Source: Nectonema munidae | Lineage: Eukaryota; Nematomorpha; Nectonematoida; Nectonematidae | Direction of reading: 5' to 3' | Length of the DNA stretch: 64,000 bases | Assembly: GCA_030549495.1 (NCBI GenBank) | Contig: JAUIRK010000890.1 | Location: forward strand, 1 to 64,000 | Part shown: positions 1 to 11,600 of the stretch, one piece after another | Layout of the letters: each line of letters begins with the position of its first letter | Position numbering within the stretch: the first letter of the stretch is position 1 | Made by a program: the position numbers and the translations under genes | Notes under the pieces: generated by a model | What the model was told of the DNA's origin: nothing | The model's input: the letters and a program-made list of their open reading frames with translations, nothing else | The model's database searches: none

Positions 1-668
1 GGACCTAGGATCACGCGGTACCAATGATCTTTAACTGGACCTAGAATCACGCAGTACCAATGATCTTTAACTGGACCTAGAATTACGCGGTACCAATGAT
101 CTTTAACATGGGCGATATCAATGATTAAAATAAGTGGTACCAATGATCTGTGTAGATGATTTAATGGTTATTAGGGGTATCAATGATATTTAACTGGATC
201 ACGCGGTACCAATGATCTTTAACTGGACCTAGAATCACGCGATACCAATGATCTTTAACTGGACCTATAGGATCACGCGGTACCAATGATCTTTAACTGG
301 ACCTATAGGATCACGCGGTACCAATGATCTTTAACTGGATCTATAGGATCACGCGGTACCAATGATCTTTAACTGGACCTATAGGATCACGCGGTACCAA
401 TAATCTTTAACTGGACCTAGAATCACGCGATACCAATGATCTTTAACTGGACCTATGAATCACAGTACCAATGATCTTTCACAGGACCTAGGATCATGCG
501 GTACCAATGATCTTTAACTGGACCTAGAATCACGCGGTATCAATGATCTTTAACTGGACCTATGAATCACAGTACCAATGATCTTTCACAGGACCTAGGA
601 TCACGCGGTACCAATGATCTGTCACACGTCCTAGGATCATAGTACCAATGATCTGTCACACGTGCAAG
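1..668. repeat. 36-bp minisatellite array
   Basis: About 17 head-to-tail units of 36 to 40 bp, each with a core reading GGTACCAATGATCTTTAACT preceded by GGACCTAGRATCACGC. Spacing between the first units is exactly 36 bp. Some units carry a 2-bp insertion (CCTATAGG) and a few lack the CGCG step. The array probably starts before the window. Units become divergent after about 560. No coding potential is believable here; the - strand reading frame over it is a by-product of the repeat. Confidence 0.95.
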
Positions 669-751
669 AATCACGCGTGCAATCTTTTTGAGATGCCTAG
701 AATCCAAACAGGTCTCGAGCGAAGCGAGAGACCAAACACAGGGACCGTCTA

Positions 752-797
752 GTAATAATAATAATAATAATAATAATACTACTACTACCAATACTAC
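752..797. repeat. (AAT)n/(ACT)n microsatellite
   Basis: A run of AAT/ATA triplets that switches to ACT triplets, directly downstream of the minisatellite. Confidence 0.9.
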
Positions 798-1074
798 TTT
801 TTGAAAATTTTTACTTGTTTGATTTGAAGAAAGAATTAAACTGTTTTTCAATATTTCTTTTTCATGATATATATATCATTAGAAAGCTTATCGTTTGCTA
901 CATACTCTAGAATAATTTATTTTTGCAAAAGTTTTAACAAATTTTAATAAATGGACTTTTCTTCGAAAAATTTTGTCTAATTTTTTGAAAAAATTACGGA
1001 CCACCTTTTTATTTAAGCATAATGTGAAGATTTTTAAAAAAAAATTGAATGAAAATGATATCATTGGAAAGGTA

Positions 1075-1765
1075 TACTCTTTGTGGTTAACATAGGCTAG
1101 GTTATACAAATAAATATATTTTCATTTTTCCAAAATCTGCTTTTATGTGAGGTCAGTCAAGTTTTATCTAGTTTCAAAAAAACCAATAATAATTAACGTT
1201 CTTAATTTATATAATATTTTTTCAATATTTTATTTTCACAAAGGTAAAATATGATTTTTTACATTTTAAAATTTCATAGTTGAAGAAAACTGTCGAAAAT
1301 TAATATATATTTTTTACTTTTTATGGGTCAGTAGTACAGGTCAGTATAATGTTTTTCTAATAAATTTAAAATTATTTTTAAAGTGAAAAATGTTGATCGA
1401 ATGTACAAGATTTGAAGCTATACTCTTTGTGGGTAAAATAGGCTAGGTTTTACAAATAAATATATTTTTATTTTTCCAAAATCCGCTTTTATGTGAGGTC
1501 AGTTAACTTTTATCTAGTTTCAAAAAATACCAATAATTAACGTGATGAGTTTATATATTATTTCTTCAAAATTTAATATTCACAAAGGTAGAATATGGTT
1601 TTTAACATTTTAAAATGTCATAGTTAAATAAAACTGTCGAAAATTAATATTTATTTTTTACTTTTTATGGGTCAGTAGTATAGGTCAGTATAATATTTTT
1701 CTAATAAATTTTAAATTATTTTTCAAGTGAAAAATGTCGATTAAATGTACGAGTTTTGTTTGATA
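1075..1765. repeat. 346-bp tandem duplication, with a later partial copy
   Basis: Two adjacent copies (1075-1420 and 1421-1765) share the same order of landmarks: TACTCTTTGTGG, TATGTGAGGTCAGT, TTCACAAAGGT and GGGTCAGTAGTA. A partial third copy of the block's end lies at about 2265-2370. The stretch from 800 to 2820 is otherwise AT-rich with no gene that I can support. Confidence 0.85.
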
Positions 1766-2584
1766 ATCGTAGTTTACTTTTATTTAGTTTAGATACAACC
1801 TTTCTAATTTTTAACGAAGGGCATTCGTTATATTTATACCGACAGTGTGCGAGGAATAAATCACATTATTGATTGATTTTAGAGCATAACTATGCGAAGA
1901 AAGATGAACACATGTTGCATTACGCGTTTGTGAGCGCAGTGAATTCTTATCTCGCATACGCTTCACCACATCTTTAGCACGCGTGTGTGGTTTATTTTAT
2001 CGGGCTAGTGTACGCTTAGTTTATTTGTAGTGTTCCTAGCTTAAATCTTAGTCAAATATTAAAACGCTTATAACTTTCACATTTCTCAACAAAATGCATT
2101 ATGCGATATACCAAATTAAAGCATTTTTTATGGGCTTTCAGAATACATTACTTATATCATAAGTACTTAAGAAATACCATTTTACTGTTTTTATTTTCCA
2201 TGGGCTTCATTAAAATAGTATTAGTTTTTCTTTTTTTTTTATAAATTAACCTTCGTTTTTTTTATTGGTCAGTATAATGTTTTTCTAATAAATTTAAAAT
2301 TATTTTTGAAGTGAAAAATGTAGATCGAATGTACAAGTTTTGTTGGATAATCGTAGTCCACTATTTATTTTTAGATTTTTATAAAATCATTTTAGTTTTT
2401 GGTTTTTTATAAATTAACATTAGTTTTTTACTTCTTTTGATTTAATCATCCAAAATTTAAGTGCGGGTTTGATTTACACTTTGATTCGAAAAAAATATGT
2501 TTTGGATAAATATTATTTTTATTATTGTTTACTGCATATAAATTTCTAAAGAGAAGATAAATAGATAATTTTTCTCAATAAGTA

Positions 2585-3395
2585 TTGAAGCTATGAGGTA
2601 GCAAAATATGAACAGAAAGTTTGATATTTTTTGATTTTTTAAAGAATATTTTTCGATTCTTTGATCACAGAATTTTATTTTGATTATTTGACAAATATAA
2701 TATTTAAAATCGTGCAAATTGCAAAGTATAGGTATTTTAAACAAAACAGTAATATATTTGAAGAAATATTTTTTCAGTATAAAGAGTTTAGAAAACTCTT
2801 CTCTAATATGTAATGATATATTCTCATAACCTGTACGGTTGAACGCGGGTAGACAACTTGCGTGTTATCTCCAACCCGTATATTACGATGATTCTTCTCC
2901 AACCTGTATTCTACGATGATTCATCTCCAAACTATATACTACAATGATTCATCTCCAACCGGTATACTACGATGATTCATCTCTAACCTGTATACTACGA
3001 TGATTCATCTTCAACCTGTATACTACGATGGTTTCTATTCCATGTACAAATAACTAGGGAGACAATGTTCAACTTTCTGTTCACATTCTGCTAGATGTAA
3101 GATTTGATATACCTCATTCGGGGAGACGATGCTACATAAGTTATTACCTATATACATTATACCTGTATACTACGATGGTTCATCTCCAACCTGTATACCG
3201 CGATAATTCATATCAAAGAATCGAAAAATATTCTTTAAAAAATCAAAAAATATCAAACTTTCTGTTCATATTTTGCTACCTCATACGATGTTACAAAAGT
3301 TATTACCTATACTTTGCAATTTGCACGATTTTAAATATTATATTTGTCGAATAATCAAAGAATCGAAAAATGTTCAAATCAAAAAATATTTATTC
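2585..3395. repeat. 28-bp minisatellite between inverted blocks
   Basis: About six units of 28 bp (core CTACGATGATTCATCTCCAA) run from about 2868 to 3035, with two more near 3165-3215. On either side lie inverted blocks: 2591-2665 is nearly the exact reverse complement of 3211-3290, and 2666-2740 of 3300-3370. The block order shows that the flanks are not a simple hairpin. They are pieces of a separate tandem repeat in opposite orientation. Confidence 0.8.
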
Positions 3396-3446
3396 TTTTT
3401 AAATATATCGTTGGCTCCCCTTACTTTTAGTTAAGCGCTTTTATTG

Positions 3447-4875
3447 GCTTATGTTCGTTTTGTTATTGATGAAAAAATTCATGAAGAACTGCTCTTTGCA
3501 AAGAATTTATCGACGGACACTAAATGTGAAACTATTCAATGTTTTCAAAGATTTTTGTACCCAGAAATCTAATCCTTTTCAAATATTATAGCAGCAGAAA
3601 TGGATGGAGCCCCGACAATGTTTGGACGCTGTCGTGGTTTTATAAGCCATTTAAAACGAAATGTACCTGGGGTGTTTGCAATTTGCTGCGTCGTTCACCG
3701 ACAACACTTAGTAGCCAAAACTCTGAATACCAAACTATACCAAAATTAGTCATAAATGCTATTAACAAGATTCGTAGGTATGCGTTGAATTGTAGGTTAT
3801 TTTCGCAGTTGTGTCAAGAAAATAACGAGCACAAAAATATGTCTGCTCCACAATGAAGTACGATGGCTGTCGGAAGAATGATGTTTGACAAGATTTTTTC
3901 CCTTTTTGAGACCATTTTACAGTTTTTGGTTACTAAAGATCCCATTTTGAAAGAAAATTTAATCAAATATAAACCAGTCATTGCTTATTTAACTGATTTG
4001 TATACTAAGTGTAATGAAGTTAACTTGCAGTTACAAGGAGACAGTCTGAATTTTGTGAAAACAAGGTCCATTTTTGCGGCCTTTCTTGGTAAAAGTGATT
4101 AATGAAGCAGAAAATGGGAAGGCGTGAATTTTCCCAATTTGTCATCGACAAACGTCCATGATGATAACGTTTTGGTCTACGTCCACCAACATTTAAATGC
4201 CCTTTATGCAGATTTAAAAGTCAGGTTTGATGATATTTTGACTATGAACATACTACCGTGAATGATCAACCCATACGGAGAAATTGAGGAAACAGATGTC
4301 ACGTTACAAGAAGAACTGATTGGGATACGCTGTAACGAAAAACTTAAGGGGCAGTTCAGAAAGGGGTATCAGCAGTTTTGGCTTCAAAAAAATCCCTGTC
4401 GCTTATCCTACTTTATGGGCTATCGCAAGAAAGTTATTGAAAGCTTTTCCATCTTCATACCTCGTTGAAAGGGGCTTTAGCGCGGTTGTCAATCTTCTTA
4501 CGAAAAAACGAAATCGATTACACATCGTTAAACGTGGAGACTTGAGATCAAACCAAACTAATTTGAAGCCAAATGATGACAAAATGCGAATAAGAGCATC
4601 AAACTCACCCTTCCCATTAACGATTAAATTATTTTCTTGTAATTTTATGTAGGTAATAATCATTTTATTTTTTGATTTGTTTCGTCCCAATTTTAATATG
4701 TACTTGGATAGCGTGTTTTTTTTTCACAAAAAGAATCACTGTGTAAGCAAGCTGTCAGAAATATTTAAAATTAATAAGTTTAAGAAAATTCAATATTGAA
4801 CCGGCAGGGGGGTCAGCGGTAAACAAAAAAATTAACAAGTGGTTTATGTGCTAAAAAAGTTTGTGAACCTCTGAT
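3447..4875 (+). mobile_element. hAT transposon (Buster/SCAND3/ZBED5-like), broken
   Basis: Conceptual translation gives long stretches typical of the ZBED5/SCAND3 hAT transposases, spread over three frames. These include EELLFAKNLSTDT near 3480, MDGAPTMFGRCRGFISHLKR near 3600 and the dimerisation segment SSYLVERGFSAVVNLLTKKR at about 4455-4510. At least three frameshifts and several stops separate them, and the N-terminal BED finger is absent. The 3' end appears to be near 4875, where GTTTGTGAACCTCTG is the complement of a hAT-type end beginning CAGAGGTTC. I did not find the 5' end, so the copy is probably 5'-truncated. Confidence 0.8.
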
Positions 4876-5289
4876 ATAGATAAACGGCGCCGTGATCTTA
4901 CATTCATTTGGCCGAACGACATTTTCACCATAAAATGTACATTCAATTTGACACTTTTTGTAGACGTTGCTTTACTTCCAGTAACTTTGCAAGCTTGTGT
5001 TCTATGCACATCTGTGGGTTCATTTTTGTTTTTAATCTTAACTTCAAAATAATCCATTCGGCCAAATGCCTGTTTGGGGGAATTTTTGTTCGGTTAAATA
5101 TTCGTTGGGCCAAATATCCTTGTACCAAAGGACAAAGTTTGGCTCTGCTCCATTCCACCCCTTCAACAATAGGCATGCATATATACCTGTAAAGCGAGTT
5201 TTAGTGAATGAGTTATATTTTTACTTTATAGATTCTTTTAGACAAATATACTTTGAGTTAGTAGCCAGATCCGTGCCTCCTAAGTCAAA

Positions 5290-5450
5290 GTGGGCGTGAG
5301 TAAGATTGGTTAGATACTCGGTTTCGATAACTCAAGGTCTTGGGTTCGATCCCCCATCAAACCTACTTTCTCATAGTTTGATACAAGCGGCGCAATTGTG
5401 CGTTCTCGATGAAAACACCCCACGGTACCTTTACCTTTAAGTAAAGTTTT
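5290..5450 (+). mobile_element. tRNA-derived SINE, copy 1
   Basis: The head resembles a tRNA: an A-box-like GAGTAAGATTGGTTAG, then a B box GGTTCGATCCC at 5343-5353. The body continues through CAAGCGGCGCAATTGTG to a tail with TTTACCTTTAAGTAAAG. The same head and body occur, inverted, at 51881-52006. The head alone recurs at 14221-14283 and a related head at 54268-54359. It is not a functional tRNA: no foldable acceptor stem was seen. Confidence 0.8.
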
Positions 5451-5527
5451 TCCTCTAAAAATAGATGCATGTTTGGAAAATAGTACTCTACTCTTTTTTA
5501 TAATATTTGATTAAAATTTTTATTTAG

Positions 5528-5603
5528 GATAAGATGCGCTAAGTGCAAAATGACATTACCTCAACCAATGATGGAGCAACATCTTATTGACAGTCATTCT
5601 CAC
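5528..5603 (+). CDS. Zinc-finger gene, exon A
   Basis: Preceded by TTTTTATTTAG and followed by GTAACA. Encodes one complete finger (CAKCKMTLPQPMMEQHLIDSH). Its first base completes a codon from an unseen exon, and its end is in phase 0, matching exon B. Confidence 0.8.
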
Positions 5604-8600
5604 GTAACACAAACGTTTTTCATTCTCTTAAATAAATTTTGTTTTGGAAAAAGCTTCTCTTGAGAGATTTTATAGATTTGTTGTTTGATGCCTTTTCACT
5701 TAGAGGCCTTAAACGGAGTAGTATTTTGAGGCGCATCTCATACCCTTTCGAACCCATGCTATTCTTTCAAAGACCATCCATATACAGACCACTTTATTTT
5801 TCAATATTTAAATCAAACCATTAATGCCCTGTTAAGCAATCGAGGCATAAATATGTGAGCTTTCCAAAATGAAGGACTCCAAATCACAATTGAAATTTTC
5901 AGCGAAAAGCTAAAATTTAATCTTTTTGCCCAGATAATAGCTTATCTCTTCAAGAAGAATAACTACTCTTACGAAAGTATTTTTCCTAGCCCCCCTCTTA
6001 GCAATATTAACTCTGGGTAGATAATATGAATATAGTCATTTAATTTGTGGTGATGAAGATGGTGTTGCCTGCTTTTGTTACTATAGTTGATTTAGTACAC
6101 TCATAATTCTTTTTCCTCTCAAAAAGGCAGTCTATTTCGAAAATTAGCTAGATAAGACTTTCTTTTATCGTTATTTTGAAACCCGTTTTTCTGAGACCTA
6201 GTTTTTTTTGTCACTATCAAAATACAATACGAATTCTAATGATATGTAGAAATGGCATAATTCTTCTCGAAAAGATGCCTTTTGATTTTCTTATTTTTAC
6301 TGCTGTTTTAATTGGGATCCTTTTATTTGTAAAAGACCGACTCTGTTTATTTATAATTTTTTAACACTGATGACTTCACCTATTTATAATTATACGATTT
6401 TGACTTTAAAAATTTATAATTATTCAAAATAAACTTTTCTGTTGCAAATATTACAAGTCTCTTCCAACTTAAAATTTCAAGGTTTCTTGTTAATGTCTAT
6501 TTTAGATAATCATTGAAAGATCTCCTGAATCTTACTATTTGGTCCCAATTTATTGAAAATTGCCAAAAGCGTATGTTCCTTCTTTCAGTTTGACCGTTGA
6601 TGAGCAGCTTTTGTCATGCAAAGCGAGACACAAATTTTTGCAATATATGGCTAATAAGCCAGATAAATTTTGGATGATTGTTCACGTTGAATCTAAGTTC
6701 AATGCAAATCCACACTTGGGAAAAATTGAAGAAAGAACTAAAAACATGAGTATACCTACCAGTGTAGTTTTGAAATTAATGACACCTCTTTTCAAAAAAG
6801 GTTATAACGTGACATGTGATAACTTTTTTACTTCTTTAGAGTTATGCATAGAACTTGCGAAACGAAATTGTAGTTTAGTCGGCACTATTCGACAAAATAG
6901 AAGAGAAATACCTGAAAGAAGAGAAGCAAACTGTCACTCTTACTTCGTATCAATGTAAAAAGTCAAAATCAGTGATTATGTTAAGTACACTCCATTCTTG
7001 CGTGCACATTCCTTCAGATTCAATTCGATTCAATACTTTTTTACAATAAAAATAAAATGGGAATTGACATGTTAGACCAAATGGTTAAACAGTACTCCAC
7101 TAAAGCTGGCCCATGTACGTTTTTTACAACATTATTGACCTGGCACTTATAAACAGTTGGATCATTTATAATGATGTTTGCAAATCATCAATGAGCAGAA
7201 GAAACTATATTCTAAAGATTGCAGAAGAACTTTGTGGAAGTTCTTCATCAGAAGAACTTTGTTCAGAGAAGAGAACAAAAAAGGGAAAAAATACAGAACG
7301 TAAAAAGTGTGCAAGTTTTGGGTGCAGAAATAGAACAAAATAAGTATGTGGCAAGTGTGCAAAGATGGTTTGTGTAACTTGTGCCTTAAGACTTTGTCAA
7401 GATTGTTAAAAATGAAGTTTATGATAATAAAATTTGTTCATTTCTTTTTTAAATCAGTTATTTTGTAGATCGGTAAGAAAAATAAAATTTGAATACTTTA
7501 ATTCTGCGTCAATTGACGCACTCTGGTATTTAGAGGTATAATGAGATTTTGGTCCTTCTAGTGTTAAACAGTATATAACAGCTTTATATAGAAAATATCA
7601 AAAATCTTTTCTGAATGACCTAAAATGTTTCCTAAAGTGTCTGAAGCTAAACCGAATACAGGTTTATTTGAAGGACCACGGCTCCTGTCAGATTCTCTAG
7701 AAAATCAAATGTCGCAGATAGAAAAACGAGCATGGAATGCATTTAGAAATGTTGTGTATGGTTTTTTAGGGAATAAAAAAGCTGAAAACTATCAAGAATT
7801 AATTGCAGAACTCTTCAAAAGTTATTATGATATAGACATGCATTCTCATTTGGACTTTTTCAAACCAAATCTCGGAAACGTATCAGAAGAGCATGGAGAG
7901 AAGTTTCACCATAATATCAACCACATGGAGAAGAGGTATCAGGGAAGATGGGATGAATCAATGAAGGGGGATTACATTTGGAACCTAACTACTCACCGGA
8001 AAGTGAATTATTATAAACTAAAAATTCGCTCCAAAACTCATCTTTAAATAAAGCTCTTTTCGATATCAAAATAATATACATATGGTATTAACACAAATAT
8101 GCAAAAAGTTATAGCAATGCAAGAAATGTTATTATTTTTGAAATCAGCACATATTAGTTTATAAAAAACGCAAAAAAAACTTTTTGAAACAAAATTTTTT
8201 TGATTTTTTGTAACATTGTGTTATTGTTTCAAAAGAATTTTGTTTTTATAAAAAATTCTTAAACACTTTCACAACGTTTTTGTGTAGTTCTTTTCTCGAT
8301 TTTATTTTATTTTTCAACCATTTTCCATTAAAATAAAATGAAAAACATTATACTTGTTGCTTTTGGCACTAAAGAAACTGTGTTTGAATTATAATTTACT
8401 TATTTAAAAAAAAGGAGGCGGAGTCGCAACAATTTTAACACATAATTGCCTCCAGTCTCAAGATGGTGACATTGCACTTTGGAGCTACATTTTAAGCCGT
8501 TTACTTACTCCTTTTTACTGAAATATTCTTGAATGAACACATTAAAGTCTCTTTAGTGCGATTGTTTTTAGCCAAATGAATGAAGTATTGTAGTGCAGTT

Positions 8601-11600
8601 GCTTGTAAAAGGGCTGTCAAACACGCGGGCGATCCATTTTTGCATGAAGGAGACAGTTTCTTGATTTTAAAGTATATATTTTTATATCAGATGTCGTTCG
8701 CTTTTTCACATAATCCTCATTCATTTCCCTACTTTCTTAGTGTGCAAAGTTTTGTTGCGAGCAGTGTAATCTGAAGTTTTCGTCAAAACTCTCGATGGAT
8801 AACCATATGGAGAAGTCTCACTTCCAAATCCCAGACGATGACTCCATGGACGATTTGGACACGCCTTCGTCCATCATGTGCGAGCTTTGTGGAAAGATCT
8901 TCATGTCTCGCGTTTACTTGAAACAGCATCAGGAAATTGTAAATCATATCCTTCTTTACTTTAAAACATACCTATGTGGCGCTATAGGGCAATAGTTCCA
9001 GCAAAAATGTCATTGATGTCCACACATCTATATTCTCAAACTGCTATTCAGCATTTTTTTACGGCCTTGAGTTAAAATGTATAAAATTGATAATTTGCTC
9101 GAGAAAAGAGCTACAAAATCGATGAAATTTGAAATGATTTAATCTTTGAATCTTACAAATGTGATAACATTGTTACAATTAAGTGCTCTAGTTGGAAGAC
9201 AACTTCTACTCAGTGTGAAGGGTGATGTTGCAGATTATCGACAAGCTTCTTGATTCTTGGTTTTGTTTCACTTAAAGCACAACGTAGGTGATGCGTAGGT
9301 TTTATTTATCCATAGCCTCAGATTATGGCCCCCTAAATTTTGCTTTATGGCCCGAGTTTGGAACCAATGTTTTAGAGTATACAATTACAGCAACATTTTT
9401 GGCATTTTATTTTGCGAAAATTTTTGATGACACCATCAAAATTCATCTCTATCAGATGCTATAGCAATTTTCAAAAGTTTTTCTCATTTCTATCACTGGA
9501 CTCGTGTATTCGTATAGTATATATATTTTTTATATTTGTCCTTCCCGGTCATATTCTTTCCACTCATGTGGGCTCTGATAAAAAAAACTGTTTGTAATAC
9601 TCAATTAGAACCCTTATGGTGGATTTTTGCGGGTTGGCTGAAATTACACTGGTTTATCGCTGCTGTTGCGAAAGTGTAACAAAATTCTACACTTTTCCCT
9701 GAGAGTACTTGCTTTTATGGAAATACTTTCTCAGTTTAAACAAAGCTTTGTTTTGAACTGATAGATTTTAGAGCGATTATATGGCATGCTTAATTCGAGA
9801 AAATTTTCGGAATAGAAAGTAGAAATGATAATATAAGCATTTAGTCTCCTTCTATTACACTTGTCTAAAGAAATCATATTGAGTGCATGTTTTAATATTG
9901 TGTGGAGATTAAATATTTTATCCAGTGTTTATTATACTATTATTATTATATGGAAAAGTAAAATTGACATTTTAAAAATATTTACTAATATAAAATCTTT
10001 GGTGTTGGCACGGCTCGTCGAGTTGGAAGAAAATATATATCTTTCAAAAATTTATCATTTAAAAATTTTTTTTTGTATCAAAGTACACTTTTCCACATTA
10101 ATTTTCTTAGGAAAAATCGGAAATTTTTGTTTATATTCTTCCATTTTTCAACCTTTTCTCAACAAAACTCTAAAAAGCTGTACAATTCACTCTATCGCTG
10201 ATTTGGAGCATTCAAATTTATTCCTTAATTTGCACAATACTTGACAAGTGTTGAAGCAATTTTTAAATGAGCCTAATTTGTAAAAATTTTGGAAACCTAT
10301 TGAGATTTGGTTTCGTGTTTATTTGTATTAATACACGCCTGACAAAAAACAACCGGACATACATACGAAGGAATACATATAGACATTAGACTTAAATCTA
10401 AAAAACAGCGGTATAGCCTAAGATTTTTAACGTTATTATACTCAAATAATTTTTTTCTTCAAATTGCATGCTGTTTAAATGATATGTTCCTAATTGTGAC
10501 TTAATTGATATCTTAATTAATCCCTATCGACCATATTTATTTTTATATCTCCTTTTCACGTTCTAATCACATGCTTTCCTTTATTTAGGACCACCAAGAT
10601 CCGATTGAGTGTCCTTTGTGTAACGATGGACGTAAGTTCTTGAATAATCTCTATTTGAGCAAGCACATTGAAAGAACTCACAAACCAAAAAGATATAAAT
10701 GCCACCTGTGTCCCTATGCCACAACTAAAGAACACGTTTTGTCGTAACTTTTTTCATTGATTCTTTATCAAATTATAATCTTGCCTTTCATTGCAACTCC
10801 GAATACAAATTTTATTTGAAAAGATTTGTATCCTTTGAGAGGCATGGTTTTGATCGCACACTACTGTCATTCTGATTTTTAAAGAGCTAATTAGTTCTTG
10901 ATCAAAGAGTGCATATTCTATTCGATATTGTATATAAATTTTGCTATTATTGGTTTTATTTTCATCAAAAGCTTTGAATGTACCTATATTTAAAAATTTA
11001 AACAACTAGATACACACACTTATAATCAAGAACATCCTCATATATCATCTCATTTTCAGTGATATGACTGAAATATCTGATATACTGAGAAAAATATGGA
11101 AACGATAAAAGTGTTCATTCATTTAAATATTCAAATAAATTTTATGTAAAGAAAAAATATTGAATATTATTTAAGTTAGATTATTATTTAATTCACACAG
11201 GCATTATGTGTATAATGATGATGATAACTCTGTAAAGAAGAAATGACTAATAATTAAAAAGATATAGTCTGTTTTATGGTAGATGGAAGTAATTATATGC
11301 TTGTCATCATAGTTAACCGGTTATCGACATATGTCGACTTTACAAAAATATGAATCGTCTGCTTTTATAAATGATTTTTAATACAAATCTTCTGCTTTAC
11401 ATTAGATATCGTCTGCTTATTCTGGCCGATAACGGGGTAAGTTAGCAATAGTTAAAAGTCTATTCAAATTTTATTTAAGTAACTATTATTTTTAATGAAC
11501 GCTTTTGTCTTTTGCACACTTTTGTCGTAGAGCCAAATATCTATACTTCTGGCTCCGATATATTAGTTTTAAAAATGGCTAGTATCTTATTATATACGGG

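Larger units (their letters stand above)
5604..8740 (+). other. Zinc-finger gene intron 1
   Basis: 3.1-kb intron. It holds a broken piggyBac (6545-7563) and a CACTA-like transposase fragment (7564-8047). The parts 5604-6540 and 8050-8740 are AT-rich and show no further gene. Confidence 0.75.
8939..10588 (+). other. Zinc-finger gene intron 2
   Basis: AT-rich intron with two dispersed repeats, at 9630-9765 and 10280-10385, each shared with a second place in the window. No other gene is visible. Confidence 0.7.

Noticed and set aside
1-668. CRISPR-like pattern of regular repeats
   Set aside because: The units are contiguous without unique spacers, and the DNA is plainly eukaryotic. It is a minisatellite.
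567-1109. Two - strand open frames over the minisatellite edge and AT-rich DNA
   Set aside because: Low-complexity composition, no splice or start context, no similarity to any protein I know.
4860-5180. Repeated CATTCGGCCAAATG-like motifs as a possible element
   Set aside because: Three imperfect copies occur at irregular spacing, but no ends or duplications could be defined.
5282-5360. Possible tRNA gene
   Set aside because: It has A-box-like and B-box motifs but no acceptor stem pairing, and it recurs with the same body elsewhere, so it is a SINE.
8580-8774. 64-codon + strand frame just upstream of exon B
   Set aside because: It overlaps the acceptor region of intron 1 and has no features of a protein; the true exon uses another frame.
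9861-10244. 127-codon + strand frame
   Set aside because: Made of Ile, Leu, Phe and Lys codons as expected from AT-rich intron DNA, with no motif.
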